Source: Streptomyces sp. H39-S7
GTDB lineage: Bacteria; Actinomycetota; Actinomycetes; Streptomycetales; Streptomycetaceae
Direction: 5' to 3'
Length of the DNA: 64,000 bases
Assembly (NCBI RefSeq): GCF_027158205.1
Contig: NZ_JAPVLU010000023.1
Coordinates: forward strand, 62,001-126,000
How positions within the stretch are numbered: position 1 is the stretch's first letter; each line of letters opens with the position of its first letter. The notes beneath the pieces were generated by a model, which worked only from the letters and a program-made list of their open reading frames with translations, was not told the DNA's origin and ran no database searches. This document shows, one piece after another, positions 52,423 through 63,282 of the stretch. The translations under genes were made by a program, and so were the position numbers.

Positions 52423-53252
52423 TGTCCACCTTCGCCGCCGCCACGTCGACCACCTCGACGGGTGAGGCGTTCCAGTTCTGGGTCCTCGGCGTCGTCGCGG
52501 TCCTGGGCGCGCTGGGCACGGTACTGAGCAAGAAGACGGTGCACAGCGCGCTCTGTCTGGCCGGAACCATGATCATCCTGGCCGTCTTCTACCTGGCCCA
52601 GGGCGCGTACTTCCTCGGGGTCGTCCAGATCGTCGTCTACACCGGCGCGATCATGATGCTCTTCCTCTTCGTCGTCATGCTGGTCGGCATCACCGCCGCC
52701 GACTCGCTGAAGGAGACGCTGAAGGGCCAGCGCTGGATGGCCGCGGGGTGCGGTCTCGGCTTCGGGATCCTGCTGATCGCGGGCATCGGCAACGCCTCGC
52801 TCCACACCTTCGCCGGCCTCGGCCAGGCGAACGCGGGCGGCAACGTCGAGGGCCTGGCGCGGCTGATCTTCACCAAGTACGTGTGGGCCTTCGAGATCAC
52901 CGGCGCGCTGCTGATCACGGCGGCCGTCGGAGCGATGGTCCTGACGCACCGCGAGCGGACCGAGGCACGCAGCACCCAGCGCGAACTGTCGATCGCGCGC
53001 GTCCGCGAGGGCACCCAGGTTCCGCCGCTGCCCGCCCCCGGCGTCTACGCCCGGCACAACGCGGTGGACGTCCCCGGCCTGCTGCCGGACGGCACCACCT
53101 CGGACCTGTCGGTCAGCGCCACGCTGCGGGAACGCGGCCAGATCCGCGACGTGTCGAACGAGGCCCTGGCCGATCTCGCCGAGCTGGAACAGCGCTCGGA
53201 GAACTGGCTGGAACGGTCCGCGCCCGCGACGCCGAAGGAGGCGAGCAAGTGA
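52419..53252 (+). CDS. nuoJ: NADH-quinone oxidoreductase subunit J
   Basis: 277 residues from the ATGATG at 52419. Five membrane helices; the third contains the conserved YTGAIMMLFLFVVML (pi-bulge helix of ND6). E. coli NuoJ has 184 residues; the surplus is a hydrophilic C-terminal stretch of about 90 residues. GGAGG precedes the start. Overlaps nuoK by four bases. Confidence 0.96.
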   Translation: MMSTFAAATSTTSTGEAFQFWVLGVVAVLGALGTVLSKKTVHSALCLAGTMIILAVFYLAQGAYFLGVVQIVVYTGAIMMLFLFVVMLVGITAADSLKETLKGQRWMAAGCGLGFGILLIAGIGNASLHTFAGLGQANAGGNVEGLARLIFTKYVWAFEITGALLITAAVGAMVLTHRERTEARSTQRELSIARVREGTQVPPLPAPGVYARHNAVDVPGLLPDGTTSDLSVSATLRERGQIRDVSNEALADLAELEQRSENWLERSAPATPKEASK

Positions 53253-53548
53253 ATCCGGTCAACTACCTGTACCTGGCCGCGCTGCTGTTCACCATCGGCG
53301 CCTCCGGGGTGCTGATCCGGCGCAACGCGATCATCGTCTTCATGTGCGTCGAGCTGATGCTGAACGCCTGCAACCTGGCGTTCGTCACCTTCTCCCGGAT
53401 GCACGGCAACCTCGACGGCCAGATCATCGCCTTCTTCACGATGGTGGTCGCCGCAGCCGAGGTCGTGGTCGGGCTCGCGATCATCGTGACGATGTTCCGC
53501 TCCCGGCACTCGGCCTCGGTCGACGACGCCAATCTGATGAAGCTGTAA
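53249..53548 (+). CDS. nuoK: NADH-quinone oxidoreductase subunit K
   Basis: 99 residues from a GTG within the nuoJ stop. Three membrane helices with the conserved membrane glutamates of ND4L (in FMCVELMLNACNLAF and in AAAEVVVGLAI), part of the proton path. Twelve bases separate it from nuoL. Confidence 0.97.
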   Translation: MNPVNYLYLAALLFTIGASGVLIRRNAIIVFMCVELMLNACNLAFVTFSRMHGNLDGQIIAFFTMVVAAAEVVVGLAIIVTMFRSRHSASVDDANLMKL

Positions 53549-53560
53549 GGGGTAGCGACA

Positions 53561-55456
<1,896 letters not shown>

Positions 55457-55462
55457 TAACTC

Positions 55463-57058
55463 ATGTCCTTTCCCCTCCTTACCGTCACGGCCGCCCTCCC
55501 GGCGGTCGGCGCGATCGTCACCGCCGCCGTACCGGCCGCGAAGCGCAACCTCGCCAAGTGGTCGGCGCTGGGCTTCTCGGTCGCGACGCTCGTGCTGGCC
55601 GCGATCGTCCTCATCCGGTTCGAACCGGGCGGTGAGCGCTACCAGCTCACCGAGTCCCACGCGTGGATCAAGGACTTCGGGGTCCGCTACGAACTCGGCG
55701 TGGACGGCATCGGCGTCTCGCTCGTCGCGCTGACCGCGCTGCTGATCCCGTTCATCATCGCGGCGGGCTGGCACGACGCGGATCCCCTCGAGGACAAGAA
55801 CCCCAACCGCCGCTGGCGGCCCACCCAGGGCTTCTTCGCCCTGATCCTGGCCGTCGAGGCGATGGTGGTGGTCTCGTTCGAGGCGACCGACGTCTTCCTC
55901 TTCTACATCTTCTTCGAAGCCATGCTCATCCCGATGTACTTCCTCATCGGCGGCTTCGGGGACCAGGCGCACGAGCACGGCGACGACGAGGCGGCCAAGC
56001 AGCGCTCGTACGCCGCCGTGAAGTTCCTGCTCTACAACCTGGTCGGCGGCCTCGTCATGCTGGCCGCCGTCATCGGGCTGTACGCGGCCAGTGCCGACCA
56101 GCTCGGCCACGGCACGTTCTCGCTCCAGGAGATCCTGCGGGCCCGCGCCGACGGCAAGTTCGACCTGGCCTCCTCCACCGAGCGGTGGCTCTTCCTCGGC
56201 TTCTTCTTCGCCTTCGCGGTGAAGGCGCCGCTGTGGCCGCTGCACACCTGGCTGCCGAACGCGATGGGGGAGTCGACCGCACCGGTCGCCGTCCTGATCA
56301 CCGCGGTCGTCGACAAGGTCGGCACCTTCGCGATGCTGCGCTACTGCCTCCAGCTCTTCCCGGAGGCCAGTAAGTGGGCGACGCCGGTGATCCTGGTGCT
56401 GGCGGTGATCAGCATCATCTACGGTGCCCTGCTCGCCGTCGGCCAGCGCGACATCAAGCGGCTGATCGCCTACGCGTCCATCTCGCACTTCGGCTTCATC
56501 ATCATGGGCATCTTCGCGATGACCACCCAGGGGCAGAGCGGCGCCACGCTCTACATGGTCAACCACGGGATCTCGACCGCAGCGCTGCTTCTGGTGGCCG
56601 GCTTCCTGATCAGCCGGCGCGGCTCGCGGCTCATCGCCGACTACGGCGGGGTGCAGAAGGTGGCGCCGGTGCTCGCGGGCACCTTCCTCATCGGCGGACT
56701 GGCGACGCTGTCGCTGCCGGGGCTCGCCCCGTTCGTCTCCGAGTTCCTGGTGCTCGTCGGCACCTTCAGCCGCTACCCGGCGCTCGGCATCATCGCGACC
56801 GTCGGCATCGTGCTCGCCGCGCTCTACGTCCTCGTCCTGTACCAGCGGACGATGACCGGGCCGGTGAAGGCGGGCATCGAGGGGATGAAGGATCTCAGGA
56901 TCCGCGAGATCGCCGTGGTGACCCCGCTGATCGTCCTGCTGCTCTTCCTCGGCGTGTACCCGAAGCCGCTCACGGACATCATCAATCCGGCGGTCGGCCA
57001 GACGCTCTCCGACGTGCACAAGACCGACCCCAAGCCCGCGCTGGAGGCGACCAAGTGA
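55463..57058 (+). CDS. nuoM: NADH-quinone oxidoreductase subunit M (proton-pumping antiporter-like)
   Basis: 531 residues, about 14 membrane helices. FFEAMLIPMYFLIGG has the conserved glutamate and FAVKAPLWPLHTWLPNAMGESTAPVAVLI the conserved lysine. The stop overlaps nuoN by four bases. Confidence 0.97.
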   Translation: MSFPLLTVTAALPAVGAIVTAAVPAAKRNLAKWSALGFSVATLVLAAIVLIRFEPGGERYQLTESHAWIKDFGVRYELGVDGIGVSLVALTALLIPFIIAAGWHDADPLEDKNPNRRWRPTQGFFALILAVEAMVVVSFEATDVFLFYIFFEAMLIPMYFLIGGFGDQAHEHGDDEAAKQRSYAAVKFLLYNLVGGLVMLAAVIGLYAASADQLGHGTFSLQEILRARADGKFDLASSTERWLFLGFFFAFAVKAPLWPLHTWLPNAMGESTAPVAVLITAVVDKVGTFAMLRYCLQLFPEASKWATPVILVLAVISIIYGALLAVGQRDIKRLIAYASISHFGFIIMGIFAMTTQGQSGATLYMVNHGISTAALLLVAGFLISRRGSRLIADYGGVQKVAPVLAGTFLIGGLATLSLPGLAPFVSEFLVLVGTFSRYPALGIIATVGIVLAALYVLVLYQRTMTGPVKAGIEGMKDLRIREIAVVTPLIVLLLFLGVYPKPLTDIINPAVGQTLSDVHKTDPKPALEATK

Positions 57059-58701
57059 GCGGAACAGCCGTCCACAGCCTGTGGACAATGGCGGCCCCCG
57101 CCGCAGACAAGATCCCCGCCCCGAAGATCGAGTACGCCCAGCTGTCGCCGGTCCTGATCGTCTTCGGCGCGGCGGTCGTCGGCATCCTCGTCGAGGCGTT
57201 CCTGCCCCGCAGGTCCCGCTACCTGGGACAGATCGCGGTGAGCGTCATCGGCCTCGCCGCCGCCTTCGCCGCCGTCGTGGCACTGGCGGCCAGGGGCTAC
57301 GGCACCACCAAGGCGCATGTCGCCGCGATGGGGGCGGTGGCCGTCGACGGCCCGGCGCTCTTCCTTCAGGGCACGATCCTGCTGGTCGGGCTGGTGGCGG
57401 TCTTCACCTTCGCCGAGCGCCGGCTCGACCCGACGGCGCACGGCCGCAAGGTCGACTCCTTCGCCGCCCAGGGCTCCGCGGTCCCCGGCGGCGATGCCGA
57501 GAAGGCCGCCGTCAAGGCCGGGTTCACCACCACCGAGGTCTTCCCGCTGCTGCTCTTCGCGGTCGGCGGCATGCTGATCTTCCCGGCCGCGTCCGACCTG
57601 CTGACGCTCTTCGTCGCGCTGGAGGTCTTCTCGCTGCCGCTGTACCTGCTCTGCGCGCTGGCCCGCCGCCGGCGCTTCATGTCGCAGGAAGCCGCGATGA
57701 AGTACTTCCTGCTGGGAGCCTTCTCGTCGGCCTTCCTGCTGTTCGGCATCGCGCTGCTCTACGGCTACGCGGGCACCGTCTCGTACTCCGGCATCGCCGC
57801 CGTCGTCGACGGCACCGCCAAGATGACCCCGGCCCTCGCCGCCACCACCGGCAACGACGCGCTGCTGCTCATCGGCACCGCGATGGTCGCGATGGGGCTG
57901 CTCTTCAAGGTCGGCGCCGTGCCGTTCCACATGTGGACCCCGGACGTCTACCAGGGCGCCCCGACCCCGGTGACCGGCTTCATGGCCGCCGCCACCAAGG
58001 TCGCCGCCTTCGGCGCGCTGCTGCGACTGCTGTACGTGGTACTGCCGGGCATGCGCTGGGACTGGCGCCCGGTGATGTGGGGCGTCGCGATCCTGACGAT
58101 GCTGGTCGGCGCGATCGTCGCCGTCACCCAGACCGACGTGAAGCGACTGCTGGCGTACTCGTCCATCGCGCACGCCGGATTCATCCTCGCGGGTGTCATC
58201 GCCACCACGCCGGACGGTGTGTCGTCGGTGCTCTTCTACCTCGGCGCGTACTCGTTCGTGACGCTCGGCGCCTTCGCCGTCGTCACCCTGGTCCGCGACG
58301 CGGGGGGCGAAGCCACCCACCTGTCGCACTGGGCCGGCCTCGGCCGCCGCTCGCCGCTGGTCGCGGCGGTCTTCGCGGTCTTCCTGCTGGCCTTCGCGGG
58401 CATCCCGCTGACCTCCGGCTTCGCCGGGAAGTTCGCGGTGTTCAAGGCTGCCGCCCAGGGCGGCGCGATGCCGCTGGTCATCGTGGGTGTGCTCTCCTCG
58501 GCGATCGCGGCGTTCTTCTACATCCGCGTCATCGTGCTGATGTTCTTCAGCGAACCGAAGGCCGACGGCCCCACCGTCGCCGTCCCGAGCGCCTGGACCT
58601 CCACGGCCATCGGCATCGGCGTGGCGGTGACGCTCGCACTGGGCGTCATGCCGCAGTACTTCCTGGACCTCGCCGACAAGGCGGGCGTGTTCGTCCGCTG
58701 A
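57055..58701 (+). CDS. nuoN: NADH-quinone oxidoreductase subunit N (proton-pumping antiporter-like)
   Basis: 548 residues from the GTG at 57055. Fourteen or so helices with ALEVFSLPLYLLCALAR and FKVGAVPFHMWTPDVYQGAPTPVTGFMAAATKVAAF, the NuoN-specific form of the channel motif. A hydrophilic insert (about 125-155) is larger than in E. coli. Last gene of the operon; a hairpin follows after 17 bp. Confidence 0.97.
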   Translation: MSGTAVHSLWTMAAPAADKIPAPKIEYAQLSPVLIVFGAAVVGILVEAFLPRRSRYLGQIAVSVIGLAAAFAAVVALAARGYGTTKAHVAAMGAVAVDGPALFLQGTILLVGLVAVFTFAERRLDPTAHGRKVDSFAAQGSAVPGGDAEKAAVKAGFTTTEVFPLLLFAVGGMLIFPAASDLLTLFVALEVFSLPLYLLCALARRRRFMSQEAAMKYFLLGAFSSAFLLFGIALLYGYAGTVSYSGIAAVVDGTAKMTPALAATTGNDALLLIGTAMVAMGLLFKVGAVPFHMWTPDVYQGAPTPVTGFMAAATKVAAFGALLRLLYVVLPGMRWDWRPVMWGVAILTMLVGAIVAVTQTDVKRLLAYSSIAHAGFILAGVIATTPDGVSSVLFYLGAYSFVTLGAFAVVTLVRDAGGEATHLSHWAGLGRRSPLVAAVFAVFLLAFAGIPLTSGFAGKFAVFKAAAQGGAMPLVIVGVLSSAIAAFFYIRVIVLMFFSEPKADGPTVAVPSAWTSTAIGIGVAVTLALGVMPQYFLDLADKAGVFVR

Positions 58702-58718
58702 GCAACAGCACCCCGGGA

Positions 58719-58754
58719 AACGGCCGTCGGACGCACCCGCGTCCGGCGGCCGTT
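58719..58754 (+). terminator. Terminator of the nuo operon
   Basis: AACGGCCGTCGGACGC and GCGTCCGGCGGCCGTT pair over 16 bp (one U-G wobble) around ACCC, 17 bp after the nuoN stop. No U-tract. Confidence 0.75.
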
Positions 58755-58963
58755 CCGCGTCGGCGCGGGACGTTCTCCAGCGCCGCGCGACCCCCCGCGG
58801 GGAGCGGGATCCGGACGTCTTCGGCGGAGCTCGTGCAGCGTGGATGACCTGTCCAGGCCATATAGGGGCGATGCCCCGGCAAAGATCGAGAAGGGACCGG
58901 CTACGCTGCCGGTGTAAGCAGTGCCGTCCCCAGGACGCCATCTCAGCGAATGGAGTACCCCTC

Positions 58964-59983
58964 GTGAACGTCGTCGGGCCGTTCGGGTTGAGTGTGCGGG
59001 ACGAGGCTCTCGAAGCCGACGTCCAGTCCGGGCTGTTTGCCGTGGAGGAGGGCCTCCTGGAGGCCACCAAGAGCGACGTCCCCTTCATCGCCGGCGCGGC
59101 GCGCCATCTGCTGCGCGCGGGCGGCAAGCGATTCCGGCCGCTGCTGGTGATGCTGGGCGCCCAGTTCGGCGACCCGCACGCGCCCGGCATCGTGCCCTCC
59201 GCGGTGGTCGTGGAGCTCACCCACCTCGCGACGCTGTACCACGACGACGTCATGGACGAGGCGGACGTACGCCGCGGCGTACCCAGCGCCAACGCCCGCT
59301 GGGACAACTCGGTGGCGGTCCTCACCGGGGACTTCCTGTTCGCCCGTGCCTCGCACATACTGGCCGACCTCGGCCCCGAGGCCGTCCGCGTCCAGTCCGA
59401 GGCGTTCGAGCGGCTGGTGACCGGTCAGATCCTGGAGACCGCGGGCCCGGCCGACGGCCGTGACCCCGTGGACCACTACCTCGACGTCATCAGCGGCAAG
59501 AGCGGTTCGCTCGTCGCGGTCTCCTGCCGCTTCGGCGCCATGATGGCCGGCGCCGACGAGTCCGTCATCGACATCCTGACCCAGTACGGCGAGCGCATCG
59601 GTACCGCTTTCCAGCTCGCCGACGACATCCTCGACATCGCCAGCGACAGCCACGAGTCGGGCAAGACCCCCGGCACCGACCTGCGCGAGGGCATCCCGAC
59701 CCTCCCCGTGCTCCACCTGCGGAGCAAGGTCGCCTCGGCCAACGGTTCGGCCTCCGCGGCCGACCGCCACCTCGTCGACCTCCTCGCGGGCGACCTCACC
59801 GACGACCACCGGCACGCCGAGGCGCTGCGCCTGCTGCGCGCCCACCCGGCGCTGGAGCAGGCCCGCCGCGACACCGTCCGCTACGCCGACGAAGCGCGCG
59901 CCACCCTCGCGCCGCTTCCGGACTGCGCCGCGAAGCAGGCCCTGGAGGGCCTGTGCGACGCGGTCGTGCACCGCGCGGGCTGA
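58964..59983 (+). CDS. Long-chain polyprenyl diphosphate synthase
   Basis: 339 residues from the GTG at 58964 (TGGAG 9 nt upstream). First Asp-rich motif DDVMD (94-98) and second DDILD (220-224) bind magnesium and the diphosphates; GGKRFRP and GQILE are also conserved. All-trans prenyl synthases of this size without extra subunits make hepta- to nonaprenyl diphosphate for quinone side chains. Its place directly after nuo and near menaquinone genes supports menaquinone-tail synthesis, though carotenoid or other isoprenoid roles cannot be excluded. A TACGCT -10-like box is at 58902-58907. Confidence 0.92.
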   Translation: MNVVGPFGLSVRDEALEADVQSGLFAVEEGLLEATKSDVPFIAGAARHLLRAGGKRFRPLLVMLGAQFGDPHAPGIVPSAVVVELTHLATLYHDDVMDEADVRRGVPSANARWDNSVAVLTGDFLFARASHILADLGPEAVRVQSEAFERLVTGQILETAGPADGRDPVDHYLDVISGKSGSLVAVSCRFGAMMAGADESVIDILTQYGERIGTAFQLADDILDIASDSHESGKTPGTDLREGIPTLPVLHLRSKVASANGSASAADRHLVDLLAGDLTDDHRHAEALRLLRAHPALEQARRDTVRYADEARATLAPLPDCAAKQALEGLCDAVVHRAG

Positions 59984-59992
59984 CCCTGCGCT

Positions 59993-60025
59993 GTCCGGAC
60001 GTCCCCGCAGGAACAACGTCCGGAC
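59993..60025. terminator. Hairpin between convergent prenyl synthase and anti-sigma genes
   Basis: GTCCGGACGT and ACGTCCGGAC pair perfectly over 10 bp around a 13-base loop, 9 bp after one stop and 3 bp from the other, so it can serve both. Confidence 0.75.
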
Positions 60026-60028
60026 GGC

Positions 60029-60790
60029 CTACGCCCGGACGTTCACCAGCGTGCTGCCGTCCAGCGTCCGCACCTCGTAGTGGTCGATCTCGGCCGGCTG
60101 CAGGGCCGCGCCGCCGTGCAGGTAGAGCGGGGCACGCGCCGACTCGTGCGGGCTGTCCGGGTTGCCGTACCCCCAGGGGCCGATCGCCCAGGTGGTCACG
60201 GTCTGCTGGTCCCCGTTCCTTCCGACGGCGACGAGGCTGCAGCGCAGCGGCCCCTTCAAGTGGCCCAGTTCGAGCACGACGTCGCTGCCCCAGGCCTTCT
60301 TCCTGACGCCGATCGTGGCGGTGACCTTGGTGGCGGGGTCGGTGGCGGTCACCTTGTCGGCGGCCGGTATCAGGCGGAAGGCGGCCTCGGGGCCGCTGTA
60401 CTCCTCTTCCGCGACCGTCCGGCCCCGGTCGCCGGACGCCACCTGGACGGCGAGGAGCGGCCCGCCGACGATCAGGACGGCGGCAGCCGCGACCAGGACC
60501 ATCCGGCGCCGCCGCGTCGTGGCGCGGACCGCGGCGACCTCGTCGAGCAACCTGCCGAGCAGGGCATCCTCCGGACCATCCGGGTCCTGGGCCGTCAGGA
60601 AGGCGCCGGGGTCGGGGTTGGCCGCCGCGTACTCGGCGAGCAGCGGTTCGATCCCCGCGAGCGAGTCGAGTTCCACCATGCAGGCCTCGCAGCCGGCGAG
60701 GTGCGCCTCGAACCGGGTGGCGTCCGTGTCGTCGAGCAGGCCGAGGGCGTACGCCCCGACCTCCGCGTGCTGCTCCCGTGGCGACGTCAT
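60029..60790 (-). CDS. Zinc-binding anti-sigma factor (ZAS type), membrane-anchored
   Basis: 253 residues. The N-terminal ZAS domain has H30-x3-C34-x2-C37 (HLAGCEAC) and would hold the sigma factor. One membrane helix (about 97-117) after an Arg cluster leads to an extracytoplasmic RskA-like C-terminal domain (about 125-253). Its start overlaps the sigma gene stop (ATGA), the usual sigma/anti-sigma arrangement. Signal unknown; the pair resembles SigK/RskA- or SigL/RslA-type systems. Confidence 0.9.
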   Translation of the reverse strand: MTSPREQHAEVGAYALGLLDDTDATRFEAHLAGCEACMVELDSLAGIEPLLAEYAAANPDPGAFLTAQDPDGPEDALLGRLLDEVAAVRATTRRRRMVLVAAAAVLIVGGPLLAVQVASGDRGRTVAEEEYSGPEAAFRLIPAADKVTATDPATKVTATIGVRKKAWGSDVVLELGHLKGPLRCSLVAVGRNGDQQTVTTWAIGPWGYGNPDSPHESARAPLYLHGGAALQPAEIDHYEVRTLDGSTLVNVRA

Positions 60791-61305
60791 GATGTCGTCA
60801 CTCCTCGTTCCTCGAGCGCGAGCTTCAGCGAGCGCAGCGCGTAGAAGATCCGCGACCGGACCGTTCCCGCGGGTATGCCGAGCACCGTGGCGGCGTCCTC
60901 GACCGAGCGGCCGCGCAGGTAGGTCTCGGCGAGCACCTGCCGGTGGGCGGCCGAGAGGTCGGCCATCGCGTCGGAGATGGTCATCAGCCGGAGCACGTTG
61001 TCCAGCTCGTCCTGGGCGGGCAGCAGGTCCAGGGGCCCCGGGTCGACCTCCCGGGGGCGGGCCTGCCGACTGCGATGGCCGTCGATGACGAGCCGGCGCG
61101 CCACCGTCACGAGCCAGGGGCGGACGGAGCCGGCGGCGCGCTCCAACTGGTCGCTGTTGCGCCAGGCGCGCAGCAGTGTCTCCTGTACGACGTCCTCGGC
61201 CCGGTGCCGGTCGCCGGCGACCAGTCGCAGTACGTAGGCGAGCAGGGGACTCGCGTGCTCGTTGTAGAGCGTCCGCATCAGCTCTTCGCTCGGTTCCGTT
61301 GCCAC
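60787..61305 (-). CDS. ECF-family RNA polymerase sigma factor
   Basis: About 172 residues from the GTG at 61305, which has GGAAGGA 7 nt upstream; a GTG at 61323 and longer forms are possible. Region 2 (LYNEHASPLLAYVLRLV..RAEDVVQETLLRAWR) and region 4 (LAETYLRGRSVEDAATVLGIPAGTVRSRIFYAL) are complete, with no region 3. Co-transcribed with its membrane anti-sigma factor. Regulon unknown. Confidence 0.93.
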   Translation of the reverse strand: MATEPSEELMRTLYNEHASPLLAYVLRLVAGDRHRAEDVVQETLLRAWRNSDQLERAAGSVRPWLVTVARRLVIDGHRSRQARPREVDPGPLDLLPAQDELDNVLRLMTISDAMADLSAAHRQVLAETYLRGRSVEDAATVLGIPAGTVRSRIFYALRSLKLALEERGVTTS

Positions 61306-61910
61306 GGGCGCATCCTTCCGCACGAGATCGTTCAGGTCGAGACCGTCCCCGGAATGATCAACAGCGGAGCAACAGCAGCTCAACTGTGGTGCGACGGAGT
61401 AGCGTTCGCTATCCCGCCCGCTCACCCGGGGCAGAAATTTGTGATGTTCGCACAGTGAGCATCCTCCGTGCGGCCATTGTGCGATATACGCAACTCGCGC
61501 ACGCCGGACTCAGTGTTCGAGCCGTGATTCGCGCCGCAGTTCCGCTGGGAGCGGCGGCCGCCGGATGGTGCGGAGGAACCCCTGGGACGCCGGGGCGTGG
61601 GGCAGCGGCCCCGGGGCCCGGGTGGGCGGCCCTGAGGGGGGAGGGCCGGCCGAAGTCGGGCCAATGAGGTGCGAATGCCGCGGAACGAGGGGCTTGTGCC
61701 CCTCCGGGGCTTCCCCGGACCCGTGTACGCCCTCGGGGTTCGTCATCCCGGGGGTGTACACAGGGTTGCTCCCGGCGGCTGATGTGCCGGGCGTTCCGGT
61801 TTGGTGGGATTGGTATCACCACCTCAGGGGCGGATCGGGTGACAATGGACCCGAGAGGTGGACGAGTGCAGGGCATCGTGGCCGCCGCGGACGACGGAGG
61901 TAGGAACGCA
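61306..61910. other. 605-bp divergent spacer between the sigma factor and LolA-like genes
   Basis: No gene is supported; frames here are Pro/Arg/Gly-rich and lack starts with ribosome sites. The region includes an A+T-richer patch (about 61436-61495) containing the small palindrome TGCG-ATATA-CGCA at 61481-61493, which may be the sigma-gene promoter area. The rest is G-rich DNA up to the GGAGG of the LolA-like gene. Part of the left side could be coding if the sigma factor starts further upstream. Confidence 0.6.
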
Positions 61911-63206
61911 ATGGCACGGATCCAACCGACCCAGGTTCCCTCAGTGGGAGACACCGGAGACACCGAAGGGACCAGAGGCCCAGCTCGCCGCAAGGCGATG
62001 CGGTACGCGGTCCCTGTCGCGGTGGCGGGGGTGGCGGCGGCGACCATCAGCCTCGTCCCGGCGCTCGCCGACTCCGGCAACCCCGATCTGCCGAAGGTCA
62101 CGGCAGAGCAGCTGCTGACGAAGATAGCCGCTTCCGACACCCGGACGGTCTCGGGCACGGTCAAGATCTCCACCGACCTCGGACTGCCGTCCTTCCTCGG
62201 CGGCTCCACCGGCGGGGACAGCCCCTTCGGCGGTGCGGGCGGGGACGACAGCGGCAAGGGCCGCAAGGGCAGCGGCTCCGCCGCCGACCCCAAGGCACAG
62301 CTCACCCAGCTGCTCGCCGGCAGCCACACGCTGCACATCGCGGCCGACGGCCCGGACAAGCAGCGCGTCTCCATCGTGGAGAAGGCCGCCGAGTACAGCC
62401 TCATCCACAACGGCGACCAGGTCTGGGCGTACGACAGCGCCTCCAACCAGGCGTATCACTCGACGCTGCCGAAGTCCGGCGGCAAGGCCGGTACGGACCA
62501 CGCGAAGCAGCTCCCGAAGGACTTCCCGAGCACCCCGCAGGCCGCGGCCCAGCAGGCGCTCAAGGCGGCGGGCCCCAACACGTCCGTCTCCGTCGACGGC
62601 ACGGCGAAGGTCGCCGGGCGCAACGCCTACCAGCTGCTCGTGCAGCCCAAGGGCGGTGACTCCACGGTCGGCACGATCCGGGTCGCGGTGGACGCGTCGA
62701 CCGGGGTGCCGCTGAAGTTCACGCTGACGCCCAGGACCGGCGGCAAGGCCGCGATCGAGATCGGCTTCACGAAGGTGGACTTCGGCAAGCCCGCCGCAAG
62801 CACCTTCCGGTTCACCCCGCCCAAGGGCGCCAAGGTGACGGAGGAGAAGGCGGACGAGGCCGCGCTGAAGGACACGGCGGGCAGGAACGGGACGTCCGGC
62901 CTCGAAGAGCTCCAGGGCCTGAACGTCCTGGGCTCGGACTGGAACGCGATCGCCGAGATCAAGGTGCCCAAGGGCGCCCTGCCCGGGTCCGACTCCGGAT
63001 CGCCGTCCGACCGGCGCGGCCGGAACGACAAGAACGTGCAGGGGCTCATCGACAGCTTCGGCAAGCACGTCACCGGGAAGTTCGGTTCCGGCACGGTCTT
63101 CTCCACCCGCCTCGTCAACGCCCTGATCACCGACAACGGCACCGTGTACGTCGGTGCCGTCAACCAGGACGCGCTGCTCAAGGCCGCCGACGCGGCCGCG
63201 AAGTAA
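61911..63206 (+). CDS. LolA-like secreted or membrane-anchored protein
   Basis: 431 residues from the ATG at 61911 (GGAGG 11 nt upstream). A basic stretch RRKAMR precedes a hydrophobic core (about 32-50) ending in ALA, so it is exported or anchored. The mature protein starts PDLPKVTAEQLLTKIAASDTRTVSGTV, like LolA/LppX-type lipoprotein-carrier folds. It continues with HTLHIAADGPDKQRVSIVEKAAEYSLIHNGDQVWAYDSASNQAYH, the hallmark of actinobacterial outer-lipoprotein-carrier-like (DUF2092-like) proteins. It may carry lipids across the wall. An ABC transporter gene follows after 76 bp. Confidence 0.8.
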   Translation: MARIQPTQVPSVGDTGDTEGTRGPARRKAMRYAVPVAVAGVAAATISLVPALADSGNPDLPKVTAEQLLTKIAASDTRTVSGTVKISTDLGLPSFLGGSTGGDSPFGGAGGDDSGKGRKGSGSAADPKAQLTQLLAGSHTLHIAADGPDKQRVSIVEKAAEYSLIHNGDQVWAYDSASNQAYHSTLPKSGGKAGTDHAKQLPKDFPSTPQAAAQQALKAAGPNTSVSVDGTAKVAGRNAYQLLVQPKGGDSTVGTIRVAVDASTGVPLKFTLTPRTGGKAAIEIGFTKVDFGKPAASTFRFTPPKGAKVTEEKADEAALKDTAGRNGTSGLEELQGLNVLGSDWNAIAEIKVPKGALPGSDSGSPSDRRGRNDKNVQGLIDSFGKHVTGKFGSGTVFSTRLVNALITDNGTVYVGAVNQDALLKAADAAAK

Positions 63207-63225
63207 GCCTGGTCGACCCCACTGT

Positions 63226-63253
63226 CCGCCCGGCCGTGTCACCGGCCGGGCGG
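63226..63253 (+). terminator. Terminator-like hairpin after the LolA-like gene
   Basis: CCGCCCGGCC and GGCCGGGCGG pair over 10 bp around an 8-base loop, followed by GCTCTTGCTTC. It lies 19 bp after the stop and 29 bp before the ABC transporter gene, so read-through into the latter may be partial. Confidence 0.7.
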
Positions 63254-63282
63254 GCTCTTGCTTCATATGCGGAGGAAGTGCG

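Noticed and set aside
61176..61667. Plus-strand frame across the sigma-gene start and spacer
   Set aside because: It is antisense to the sigma factor N-terminus, Arg/Pro-rich and lacks a ribosome-binding site.
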